This document shows positions 19,056 to 26,974 of a stretch of DNA of 64,000 nucleotides, one piece after another. Under the pieces are notes generated by a model that saw nothing but the letters and a program-made list of their open reading frames with translations, searched no databases and was not told the origin of the DNA. How positions within the stretch are numbered: position 1 is the stretch's first letter; the number at the start of each line of letters is the position of its first letter. This DNA is from Vulcanimicrobiota bacterium (GTDB taxonomy: Bacteria; Vulcanimicrobiota; Vulcanimicrobiia; Eremiobacterales; Eremiobacteraceae): contig JAFAKE010000070.1 in the NCBI GenBank assembly GCA_019235715.1, positions 32,436-96,435 of the forward strand. Direction: 5' to 3'. The position numbers and the translations under genes are program-made.

Positions 19056-20351
19056 TCAGCTCACCATGTCCAAAAGGCGATACCACGCTCCCGCGGCTGA
19101 GACGAGGCCGGGCACCATGCGATGAATGCCGAGCGCAGGGACGGGGAACGTGCTGCGCATGAACGGACTATCGACGTACGTGTCTCCGGCGACCTGCGCG
19201 CCGATCTGCGACCCGAGCAGGGTCGCTAATGCAACCCCATGGCCAGCGTAGCCGGCGGCGTAATAGGTACCGGCGATCTCGCCGGCGTGCGGAAGCATGT
19301 CTGCGGTGAAGTCGATGGTGCCGCCCCAGGCGTAGTCGATCTTCACATCGCTGAGCTGGGGAAAGAGCGCAATCATGTCCGCGCGCAAGACTTCGGCGCT
19401 CTGCTCCGTCGCGCTTGAGGATTCAGGCACAAATGACGCCCGGCCGCCGAAGAGCACGCGCTGGTCGGACGTCAGCCTATAATAATGAAGGAAGTGCTTC
19501 GAATCGAACATCATGCGCTTAGCCGGTGCGACCGCTCGCGCCAGCTGGTCGGGGAGAGCCTCCGTCGCGATCACGTAGGAACCGATGGGGACGATGCGCC
19601 GGCGCAGCCATTGCGACTCGGGGCCGGTATACGCCCCGGTGGCGATGACGACGTGCTCGGCTGAGAGCATGCTACTGCATGCGCGAATGTGAAATTTGCC
19701 GTTCTTGCGATCGATGGCGAGCACGGGATTGTGCACGCAAACGAGGGCGCCGGCATTCACCGCGGCGCGCGCGACTCCCAGCACGAGCTTGGCAGGATTG
19801 ACGCCCGCGCTCGCCTCGTCGACAAGTCCGCCGAAGTATGCGCCGGATCCAACTTCCGACGCAAGACTTTGTTGCGGCACGAGCTTCACGGAGCGGTCGA
19901 AACTTCCGTTGATGAGCTCGGCATCTCTCTCGAATTGAGCGTAATGCCCGGGCTTCGATGCAAGCGCGATGTGTCCGCTCCTCGAAAAATCGCAGTCGAT
20001 GTGCTCTTCCTCGATCAAACGCTCTACGAAATCGATCGCGGCGAGCGACGCGGCGTCGAGCTTGCGCGCAATCTCCATTCCAAAGCGCTCGACTAGCTCG
20101 TGCGCACCGACTTTCAAGCCCGTCAACACCATCCCGCCATTGCGCGAGCTCGCGCCCCAACCAACCTCCTGCGCTTCCAGTACGGTTGCGCGCACGCCGC
20201 GTTTCGCAAGCGCGCGCGCGGCGGAGAGCCCTGTCAGGCCGGCGCCGACGATCGCCACGTCGCAAGTCGCCGGCACGTCTTGGCCGTTTGCGATGTGCTC
20301 AGCCGTCGGCGCATCGCCAAGCGTTTGGTGCCAGTACGAAGCATACTTCAT
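19056..20351 (-). CDS. FAD-dependent oxidoreductase (PuuB/OrdL-like, DAO superfamily)
   Basis: SYWHQTLGDAP...CDVAIVGAGLTGLSAARALAKRGVRATVLEAQEVGWGASSRNGGMV; C-terminal WGGTIDFTADMLPHAGEIAGTYYAAGYAGHGVALAT. Confidence 0.88.
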   Translation of the reverse strand: MKYASYWHQTLGDAPTAEHIANGQDVPATCDVAIVGAGLTGLSAARALAKRGVRATVLEAQEVGWGASSRNGGMVLTGLKVGAHELVERFGMEIARKLDAASLAAIDFVERLIEEEHIDCDFSRSGHIALASKPGHYAQFERDAELINGSFDRSVKLVPQQSLASEVGSGAYFGGLVDEASAGVNPAKLVLGVARAAVNAGALVCVHNPVLAIDRKNGKFHIRACSSMLSAEHVVIATGAYTGPESQWLRRRIVPIGSYVIATEALPDQLARAVAPAKRMMFDSKHFLHYYRLTSDQRVLFGGRASFVPESSSATEQSAEVLRADMIALFPQLSDVKIDYAWGGTIDFTADMLPHAGEIAGTYYAAGYAGHGVALATLLGSQIGAQVAGDTYVDSPFMRSTFPVPALGIHRMVPGLVSAAGAWYRLLDMVS

Positions 20352-20451
20352 GCGAAGGCCGCCATCGTCGCATAACTACGCGATGCGTTCGGTGAGGGCC
20401 TCGCCTTAGGCGACGTCGACACCACTGCGCGTGCGCTTGAATATGACTAGA

Positions 20452-20997
20452 TTACTTCGGCCTGTCCTCGCCCGGCAGCGTGAACAATGTTCGCACGACT
20501 AAAGAGAATCCGGGCAACGCCGCGTGCTGCAGCGTCTCGTCCTCTCTGAGGATCCGGCTTCCGGCAGCGTCGCGGATCGTGATGGTTTTTCGTTGCGGGT
20601 CAACGAGAAATACGACTGCAGTACCGGCACCAAGGTAGACGCGCGTTTTTTCGTCGATGTCTGCCTGAGCATCTTCAGGCGAGCGCACTTCAACCACCGC
20701 GTCCGGTGAGACGCGGGGGATGTCGGTATCCTTAAGCTGCTCTAACGGCATGCGCGCGTACGACAGAAAGGCGATATCTGGCACGAGCGTCCGTCCGATT
20801 TCGCCTGGCGGTCGCACTTGGAAGTGCCACTCAGTGGCGGCCACTCCATTTTTCCGTTCGTGCGTCCACGCGGTGAGTGCCGACACGAACTCGCTTTGTG
20901 CGACAGCGTGCCTGCGCTTCGGGCTCACCTTTTGGAGAACCCGGTTGTTGACCCATTCGAGCGCCGGCTTGGCTTCCGGCAAAATGATTTCGTGCAT
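20452..20997 (-). CDS. Uma2 family (PD-(D/E)XK fold) protein
   Basis: VPDIAFLSYARMP...RVSPDAVVEVRSPEDAQADIDEKTRVYLGAGTAVVFLVDPQRKTI. Confidence 0.85.
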   Translation of the reverse strand: MHEIILPEAKPALEWVNNRVLQKVSPKRRHAVAQSEFVSALTAWTHERKNGVAATEWHFQVRPPGEIGRTLVPDIAFLSYARMPLEQLKDTDIPRVSPDAVVEVRSPEDAQADIDEKTRVYLGAGTAVVFLVDPQRKTITIRDAAGSRILREDETLQHAALPGFSLVVRTLFTLPGEDRPK

Positions 20998-21040
20998 GCG
21001 TACACGCGGATGATATCACGCCTGGCACTCTATCGTCTAG

Positions 21041-21059
21041 TTTACGGGCCGGCCGTAAA
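21041..21059. terminator. Inverted repeat immediately downstream of the WYL regulator
   Basis: TTTACGG-GCCGG-CCGTAAA, 7-bp perfect arms, 1 bp from the WYL stop codon; terminator or operator for Uma2 gene. Confidence 0.45.
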
Positions 21060-21060
21060 G

Positions 21061-22101
21061 CTAATCGGCGACCCAGTCGAATCGCAAGAGCCGTTCGTCG
21101 ACCGGCACGCGTTCAGCCCATTTGTGATCGGTGAGGATCGCGTCCGCGAAATGCCGAGCCATTTCGGCGGCTTCAGGCGGAGCCGTGATCTTGGCGTCAC
21201 CGCCAAAGCTGAGCACCCAGGCCACGATTTCTCGCGGATCGTCGACCTCGAAGATCATTTCAACGGAACCGTCAGCAAGATTTTTCCGCTTCACTTCAGC
21301 CGGCCAGCGCCGTGCGTTGACGTCAGCCGCTCGATTGCGGGCGAACCGGACGACGATGCGGAGAACATTTCTTTTTTCGGCAGGTCGTGTCGAGCCGTCA
21401 CCTGAGATGTAGATCCCGAAACTATGCTTCAACCAATTATCCAATCGCAGCTCTGCATCGGGCTTGAAGACGTCACCCTCTTTGCTCGCAGCCTCAGTCA
21501 TCCGATCGATCGCGAAAAATTTGGGATGGTGCGCGCCTTCCTCCGGCCCCCACACATAGATACGACCGGTGTAGTCGAATAGCTCGTATGGGGCGATCGC
21601 GCGACGAGATTCAACGCCGTCGCGGCTGCGGCGATACTTGAAGCGAAGGATGGTGTGATTGCGGACCGCACCTTCCGCCGTCTTGAGACAGTCGAAATAG
21701 ATCTTGTCCATGCGCGGCTGCGGTTGGCGCGGCGGCAGCTGTTCTGTCGCCGACGGGTCGAGTTCAGAAAGCTGCTCATCCCAGCGGTCTAGCTGCGGCC
21801 CGATGCCTTCCACGAATGGGCTCCCAAGCCGGGAGACCGCGACTCGCAGCAAGGCAAGCAGCTCGCGTTTGCGTGGATCCATCTTGGGCGCTTTAGAACG
21901 CGTCCAGCTTCCGATGACTGTGAACCTTTTGGTTTTCGCATTCCAGCGCAACCGGCAACCTTCGGCCGCAAGCTCGCGCTTGATGCGCTTCCAGGTGCTC
22001 GGGGAAAAGGTTTTTCCGTAGATCACCGCCGCGCGCCTGACAGTGACCTCGCGTTTTGTGTCGAGCTCTTCCAGCAGAGCCGCAAATGCTCTGGCCTTCA
22101 T
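21061..22101 (-). CDS. WYL-domain transcriptional regulator (wHTH-WYL-WCX)
   Basis: ILRFKYRRSRDGVESRRAIAPYELFDYTGRIYVWGPEEGAHHPKFFAIDRM; C-terminal FEVDDPREIVAWVLSFGGDAKITAPPEAAEMARHFADAIL. Confidence 0.85.
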   Translation of the reverse strand: MKARAFAALLEELDTKREVTVRRAAVIYGKTFSPSTWKRIKRELAAEGCRLRWNAKTKRFTVIGSWTRSKAPKMDPRKRELLALLRVAVSRLGSPFVEGIGPQLDRWDEQLSELDPSATEQLPPRQPQPRMDKIYFDCLKTAEGAVRNHTILRFKYRRSRDGVESRRAIAPYELFDYTGRIYVWGPEEGAHHPKFFAIDRMTEAASKEGDVFKPDAELRLDNWLKHSFGIYISGDGSTRPAEKRNVLRIVVRFARNRAADVNARRWPAEVKRKNLADGSVEMIFEVDDPREIVAWVLSFGGDAKITAPPEAAEMARHFADAILTDHKWAERVPVDERLLRFDWVAD

Positions 22102-22121
22102 GTCCTTGTTATCGGCTTCGT

Positions 22122-22142
22122 CCGGGTCAGATTCTGACCCGG
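22122..22142. promoter_or_regulatory. Near-perfect palindromic operator candidate between WYL gene and divergent operon
   Basis: CCGGGTCAGA-T-TCTGACCCGG, 10-bp perfect arms, 1-nt centre, 21 bp from the WYL ATG. Confidence 0.6.
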
Positions 22143-22230
22143 TCGGCTCGCGGCCGTCATGACGCCGACCGGTCCAGCACGCTATCCTTTTCGTGTAGAC
22201 GACGAATCATGGAAAGGACCGTGGATCGCG

Positions 22231-23073
22231 ATGAGAACGCCCAATGCTGACGACCTCGTGAACCAAGTGCTACGCGCTGCGAGCGAGGGTGACGGCGTCA
22301 CCCAAGACGATTTGCGCAAGCGCCTGACGTTTGCATTCGACATGTACGAGGGCAGCGCTGCCGCACCATCCCTAGCCCAGATCTTGCGCTTCAGCCGGCG
22401 CACCCATCGGGCGCAACAGCGCCTCCTCGAAGCCAAGTTGGTCTGTCAAATGCAGGGCATGCTGCGCACCACGCGGCTTGGCGAGGCATTCTTGCACGCC
22501 GGTTGCCGGCGCATAGACGAAGCCACACTTGCGCGCCTCGCGGAGTCCCTTCCCACCCAAGAATCGCTGCCGCTCGAGCAGGCGCAACCGATGCAGAGCG
22601 AGTTGGCTGATACGGAAGCTGCCGAATCCGAAAGCGAGCCGGTTCTTGATGCCAAGGCGCTGATGGCCGCAACGCGTCTGAAATATTATCGCCACGGCAA
22701 AGACCTCTATAGCGTCACGTTCGATGCCGACCTGCGCACGTGGACCCTGGAGATCTGGTTCTCTGGTCGCGTCGTGCGCGCGCGTACATTCGTGATGCGA
22801 GCGCCCAAGACCGGCCACGCGCGAGCGCAGCTGCTTGAGGCGGCGATGCGCGTCAACGAGATCGCGGTGCCGCATTTCTTCGTCGACGATCGCGATGGCT
22901 TGTACCTTGGCGTCGATGAACGCCAGGAGAATATCGATGCGGCATCGCTCCGCTCGCTGATCTTCACGCTGTTTTCTGTGGCTGCGGACCAGTACGCGCG
23001 GCTCTACCGCCTCGTCACGAGCGAAGACGCACTCGCTACGCTTGAAGCGGCGTACAAGAGGAGCGGATCGTGA
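22231..23073 (+). CDS. Hypothetical protein: N-terminal HTH-like region plus C-terminal YbjN-like region
   Basis: First gene of coupled operon; GVTQDDLRKRLTFAFDMYEGSAAAPSLAQILRFSRRTHRAQQRLLEAKLVCQMQGMLRTTRLGEAFL; domain calls are by eye only. Confidence 0.6.
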   Translation: MRTPNADDLVNQVLRAASEGDGVTQDDLRKRLTFAFDMYEGSAAAPSLAQILRFSRRTHRAQQRLLEAKLVCQMQGMLRTTRLGEAFLHAGCRRIDEATLARLAESLPTQESLPLEQAQPMQSELADTEAAESESEPVLDAKALMAATRLKYYRHGKDLYSVTFDADLRTWTLEIWFSGRVVRARTFVMRAPKTGHARAQLLEAAMRVNEIAVPHFFVDDRDGLYLGVDERQENIDAASLRSLIFTLFSVAADQYARLYRLVTSEDALATLEAAYKRSGS

Positions 23074-23393
23074 TCGATTCCGCGTCCGCGAAAGACCTCC
23101 GCTTCACCACGCATGCGCTGGTCCGCTACGTCGAGCGTCATGTCGATGCCGGCGCCGTTAAAATGTTGCGCCGGCGCGGACTGAGAGACGGCGCCATCCT
23201 GCGCGCGCTCGCGCCTCGGTTTGACGCGCAACTTGAGTTGTTTCGCTCAGGTGTGAGCGCTTGCGCACACCGCGGATTACGCGCGCAGAGCATCGCTGGC
23301 GTGCCGTTTCGGCTCAAGGTCGGACGCATGCGTGTGGTGATCCACAACGGGCGGTGCGTAACCGTGCTTCCCGCAGATCGGATGGCGTCCTGA
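23070..23393 (+). CDS. Small hypothetical protein, DUF4258/RelE-like pattern
   Basis: GTGA overlap with previous stop; FTTHALVRYVERHVDAGAVKML...FRLKVGRMRVVIHNGRCVTVLP. Confidence 0.55.
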   Translation: MIDSASAKDLRFTTHALVRYVERHVDAGAVKMLRRRGLRDGAILRALAPRFDAQLELFRSGVSACAHRGLRAQSIAGVPFRLKVGRMRVVIHNGRCVTVLPADRMAS

Positions 23394-24046
23394 TGAAAGA
23401 TCTAGTCGTATCCCCCTCCTCATTCGGATTTCTGTACGAAGAGTGCCCAGCGTGTTACTACAATTCCGTGCATGGACTCCGCCGCCGCCCGTCGACGCCG
23501 TTTCCCTCTATCTTCACGCAAATCGACCGCGCGATGAAGGCGCGCTTTTCCGCTCCTGGATGGCATGTTGTGGCGGGCGAACGGCGCCGCTTCAAGATCG
23601 CCGCGTCCGACGGCTGGGTGCGCTCGGCTCCCATTCCCGTGCGCGGCCACGACCTCACGCTTACGATCCGCGGCACGTTCGATTCAGTACTGCGCTTCGA
23701 AGATGGCCGATTTGGCTTGTGCGATTGGAAGACCGCGCCCGTCAAAGCCGATCTGCTGTCCAAGTACTCGCGTCAGTTGCACGCGTATACCTTCGCGCTC
23801 GAACGCCCGGCACTCGATGAGCCTCAGCGCATCGACGAACTCGGCCTTGGTGTGTTCGAGCCCGCTGCATTTGACGTGAACGCCGGCGCTCAGGCGAGCC
23901 TCACGGGGGGACTCACATGGTTGGCGATGACGCGCGACGACGTCCGCTTCGCGCGCTTCTTGCAGAGCGTCGGGCAACTGCTCGCGCTTCCGAATGCGCC
24001 GCCGCCCTCTCCGAGCTGCGCCTTCTGCGCGTATCGCGCCGCATGA
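23393..24046 (+). CDS. PD-(D/E)XK nuclease superfamily protein (RecB/Cas4-like) with two CxxC pairs
   Basis: TGATG overlap; SPSSFGFLYEECPACYYN; GTFDSVLRFEDGRFGLCDWKT (D...DxK); SRQLHAYTFAL (QxxxY); C-terminal SCAFCAYRAA. Confidence 0.78.
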   Translation: MKDLVVSPSSFGFLYEECPACYYNSVHGLRRRPSTPFPSIFTQIDRAMKARFSAPGWHVVAGERRRFKIAASDGWVRSAPIPVRGHDLTLTIRGTFDSVLRFEDGRFGLCDWKTAPVKADLLSKYSRQLHAYTFALERPALDEPQRIDELGLGVFEPAAFDVNAGAQASLTGGLTWLAMTRDDVRFARFLQSVGQLLALPNAPPPSPSCAFCAYRAA

Positions 24047-24432
24047 ATGACGCGATCTTCGTCTTGCTGATGTTCGGCTGTTATATCGCGGCGCCGATCG
24101 TCGCGTACCATCGCGGCCAGCGCTATTGGTGGGTGCACATCGTCCTCGGATGGATGGCTCCCGAACTGGCGCTGTTCATCGCGTTCATGCCAGTCTTCAT
24201 TCTGCGGAGTAGCCCGAAGAGCGTCCTCAAGACGAGATTGGATCGCAACGCGCTTCACGCGCAGCTGCGGCGATTGAAATGGGCGATCTGCCGCCGATCG
24301 AGATCGCCGGAATCGTTCCGGGCGCCGCCGAGACGTTTTTCTGGCGCCAGCGCGCGCAGTACGGTGAGCGGCTACGAGCGGGCCATAACGCCGTTGATGT
24401 CGTGTGGGGCCCGACGGGAACCATCTTCGTGA
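24043..24432 (+). CDS. Small membrane protein; 3' half overlaps next gene in another frame
   Basis: ATGA overlap; MNDAIFVLLMFGCYIAAPIVAYHRGQRYWWVHIVLGWMAPELALFIAFMPVFIL; after about residue 75 the translation looks off-frame. Confidence 0.5.
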   Translation: MNDAIFVLLMFGCYIAAPIVAYHRGQRYWWVHIVLGWMAPELALFIAFMPVFILRSSPKSVLKTRLDRNALHAQLRRLKWAICRRSRSPESFRAPPRRFSGASARSTVSGYERAITPLMSCGARREPSS

Positions 24433-24698
24433 GCGACCAGCGCATCGCGTTCAAGTCATCCCATGGCTTCATTTCCGCCGGTTACGAGCGCATCTTCGGC
24501 TACGATGCCTATCATGACGGCTTGGGTTTGCAGATCGAAGAGCTGGGCATGATCCGCTTTTTGACGGGAGACGAGTGCCTCGGCGTGCTGTTCGATAATG
24601 TCGTGAAGCGCTTGAGTCTGCTCTCTCGCGCCGCCGCTGCCAGAAGCTCGCCCATGCCGCGATTGCTCCCGCAACGTCCGGCCGCTAATGGGACGTAG
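24279..24698 (+). CDS. GRAM/PH-like domain hypothetical protein
   Basis: FFWRQRAQYGERLRAGHNAVDVVWGPTGTIFVSDQRIAFKSSHGFISAGYERIFGYDAYHDGLGLQIEELGMIRFLTGDE. Confidence 0.55.
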   Translation: MGDLPPIEIAGIVPGAAETFFWRQRAQYGERLRAGHNAVDVVWGPTGTIFVSDQRIAFKSSHGFISAGYERIFGYDAYHDGLGLQIEELGMIRFLTGDECLGVLFDNVVKRLSLLSRAAAARSSPMPRLLPQRPAANGT

Positions 24699-24783
24699 GC
24701 GAACGCTTATGCTTGTCGCGAACGCAGCCGATAACCCGACGGAGACGTTTCGAACCGAAAAAACGTTTCCATAGTGGAGATCC

Positions 24784-25695
24784 TTGAAAAATCTAATCGC
24801 CGCGCTCGGCCTCCTGGCCATACTGGGAGTCGCCGGACCGGGTCGTGCTGACAAACCAGCGCCCGCTCAACCTGTGAGCGCGCCGCTTCGAATCATGGCG
24901 CTCGGGGACTCGATCACCGCGGGCGTCAACGTCGTGGCTCCCGCCGATGGCGGGTACCGCCGCAAGCTTTCGGCCCTGCTCACTGCGCACGATTATCACG
25001 TCGTCTTCGTGGGCAGCCGCAACGACTTTTCGGCCGGCTTGGCGCAGCCGTGGCATGAGGGCTGGCCGGGCTACGTCATCAAGGCATATCCGTCGGCGCC
25101 CATCGGTCAGTTGAGCGGCCAGATAGCGGCTGGCGCGATCTCAATGGACAAGCCCGACGTCATTCTCCTCATGATCGGCACCAACGATCTGCTGCGCGCG
25201 CAAGCGGGTTATGCCGGCTACAGCGAGCCCGCGGCCGAGCGCAACATGGGAGCGCTGTTGAACGAGATTTTCGCAGCCAAGCCCGATGTACGCGTGATCG
25301 TGGCCGGCATCGTCGACAGCCCGCGCCTTACCCAGTGCAGTGTGGATCAGTTCGACACTGGGTCATCCCTGTGCGGGCCCTCGGCTGGAGGGTTGCCCGC
25401 GCTCGTCAAGCGCTTCCAGGCGCGCGGCAAATCGATTTGGCTCGCTAGCGGCATGAACCGCGCACTGCCGCGCACGGCCGCGTATTTCCCAGACGGCCTG
25501 CATCCCGACGACGCCGGCTACGACGCTATGGCACAAGTGTGGTTCCGCGCGTTCCAGTCCTCACTTGGCAGCCCCGCTCAAGTTGCGGCCCTCACAGCGC
25601 ATCACGCCGCGCAGACCACGGCGCAGCCGGCGATCGCCAACGCGGCTGCATCATTGCATGCCAACGCCGCACAACCAAACTCGAAGAGCCACTAG
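24784..25695 (+). CDS. SGNH/GDSL hydrolase (secreted)
   Basis: Signal peptide; IMALGDSITAGVNVV; ILLMIGTNDLLRA; FPDGLHPDDAGYDAMA. Confidence 0.9.
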   Translation: MKNLIAALGLLAILGVAGPGRADKPAPAQPVSAPLRIMALGDSITAGVNVVAPADGGYRRKLSALLTAHDYHVVFVGSRNDFSAGLAQPWHEGWPGYVIKAYPSAPIGQLSGQIAAGAISMDKPDVILLMIGTNDLLRAQAGYAGYSEPAAERNMGALLNEIFAAKPDVRVIVAGIVDSPRLTQCSVDQFDTGSSLCGPSAGGLPALVKRFQARGKSIWLASGMNRALPRTAAYFPDGLHPDDAGYDAMAQVWFRAFQSSLGSPAQVAALTAHHAAQTTAQPAIANAAASLHANAAQPNSKSH

Positions 25696-25777
25696 ACCCA
25701 GTTTCTTCAAGGTCGAGCTCGGGTAGAACGGCAAAACGCGCCGCGAGGCGGCACCGCCGCGGCGCGCACGTTCTCTC

Positions 25778-26959
25778 GTGGCAGTCAGCGCTTTACCACT
25801 TCCCCACGCACTCGAGGGTCCGGCCGATGCCCCTGCGCGCATCGAGCCGCTGGCACACGAGGAGCACGTCGGCGTCTTTGACGGGCTGCGCGGCGTCGCG
25901 ATCCTGCTTGTCGTCTGGTATCACGTCGGGCTGGTCACGCACGCGCTCTCAGCCTGGACGGTTTTCGGAAGATCGTTGAACGTGCAGGCGATCGCACAGA
26001 CGGGGTTCGTCGGCGTCGACCTCTTCTTTTTCGTCAGCGGGTTCTGCCTGTTCTACCCCTACGCGCGTTCGATCGTCGAAGGCCGAGAGTTGATGACGAT
26101 GCGCGAGTTCACGCGCAAGCGGCTGCTGAAGATCCTGCCATCATATCTGCTCGCACTGACCGCGTTCGCGCTTCTCTACCGACAGTCGTTCGCATCGCCC
26201 GCTGATTTCTGGCGTCAATTCGGATTGCATCTCGCATTCTTGCACCCGCTTTTTCTCGACTCGTTCGGTTCGATCAGCGGACCGTTGTGGACGCTCGGTA
26301 TCGAGGTCGAATTCTACGCGCTGTTCCCGCTGATCTGCTGGTTTTTCCGCAAGCAGCCGTTCATCGTCTTTTCGCTGATCGCGGTCGGCGCAATTTTCTA
26401 TCGGGTTTCGCTCAGCGCGCACGGCGCCACGACGATGCTCTATCAGACCGATCAGCTGCCCGCCGTCATCGACTTATTCGCAAGCGGAATGCTCGCGGCG
26501 TACGTCATCGTGCTCGTGCGCATGCGTGGCATCCGATCAAACGCAGCGCGTGGCGCGTGGACCGCGATCGGCATCGCCGCGATCGCATCCGTCGGCCTCT
26601 TGCTCACGCGTCTCTCTGCTGCCGGTGACGCGGGCGGCGATGCAGGCGCCTACACCTGGCTCAACGACCACCGCTTCGCGTTCGCCGCCCTCTTCGGCGC
26701 GACTGGGATCGGACTGACGCTCGGCGTACCGGCTGGACGTCTGCTCTTCACGAATCCGATACTCGGTTACCTAGCCGGCATCTCCTACAATCTGTATCTA
26801 TGGCATCTCGAGATCGTGTGGCAAGCGCATTTGCTCTTGCAGCGCGTGCCGCAATGGATCACGATCGCGGCGGCGGTCGTCGTCGCGCTGGCTATCGCGT
26901 CGCTCGTCACCTATCTCATCGAGCGGCCGCTGCTGAAACTTGGCCGCCGGCGCACGTGA
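25778..26959 (+). CDS. Acyltransferase family 3 (OafA/YrhL-like)
   Basis: VGVFDGLRGVAILLVVWYHVG...VDLFFFVSGFCLFYPYARS; multiple TM; YLAGISYNLYLWHLEIVW. Confidence 0.9.
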   Translation: MAVSALPLPHALEGPADAPARIEPLAHEEHVGVFDGLRGVAILLVVWYHVGLVTHALSAWTVFGRSLNVQAIAQTGFVGVDLFFFVSGFCLFYPYARSIVEGRELMTMREFTRKRLLKILPSYLLALTAFALLYRQSFASPADFWRQFGLHLAFLHPLFLDSFGSISGPLWTLGIEVEFYALFPLICWFFRKQPFIVFSLIAVGAIFYRVSLSAHGATTMLYQTDQLPAVIDLFASGMLAAYVIVLVRMRGIRSNAARGAWTAIGIAAIASVGLLLTRLSAAGDAGGDAGAYTWLNDHRFAFAALFGATGIGLTLGVPAGRLLFTNPILGYLAGISYNLYLWHLEIVWQAHLLLQRVPQWITIAAAVVVALAIASLVTYLIERPLLKLGRRRT

Positions 26960-26974
26960 GACTGAAGCCATCGG

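Noticed and set aside
23393-24046. Possibility that the Cas4-like gene belongs to a CRISPR-Cas locus
   Set aside because: No cas1/cas2/effector genes and no direct-repeat array seen nearby
25327-25363. ACCCAGTG...CACTGGGT inverted repeat
   Set aside because: Lies inside the SGNH hydrolase CDS with an 18-nt spacer; no independent support for a regulatory role
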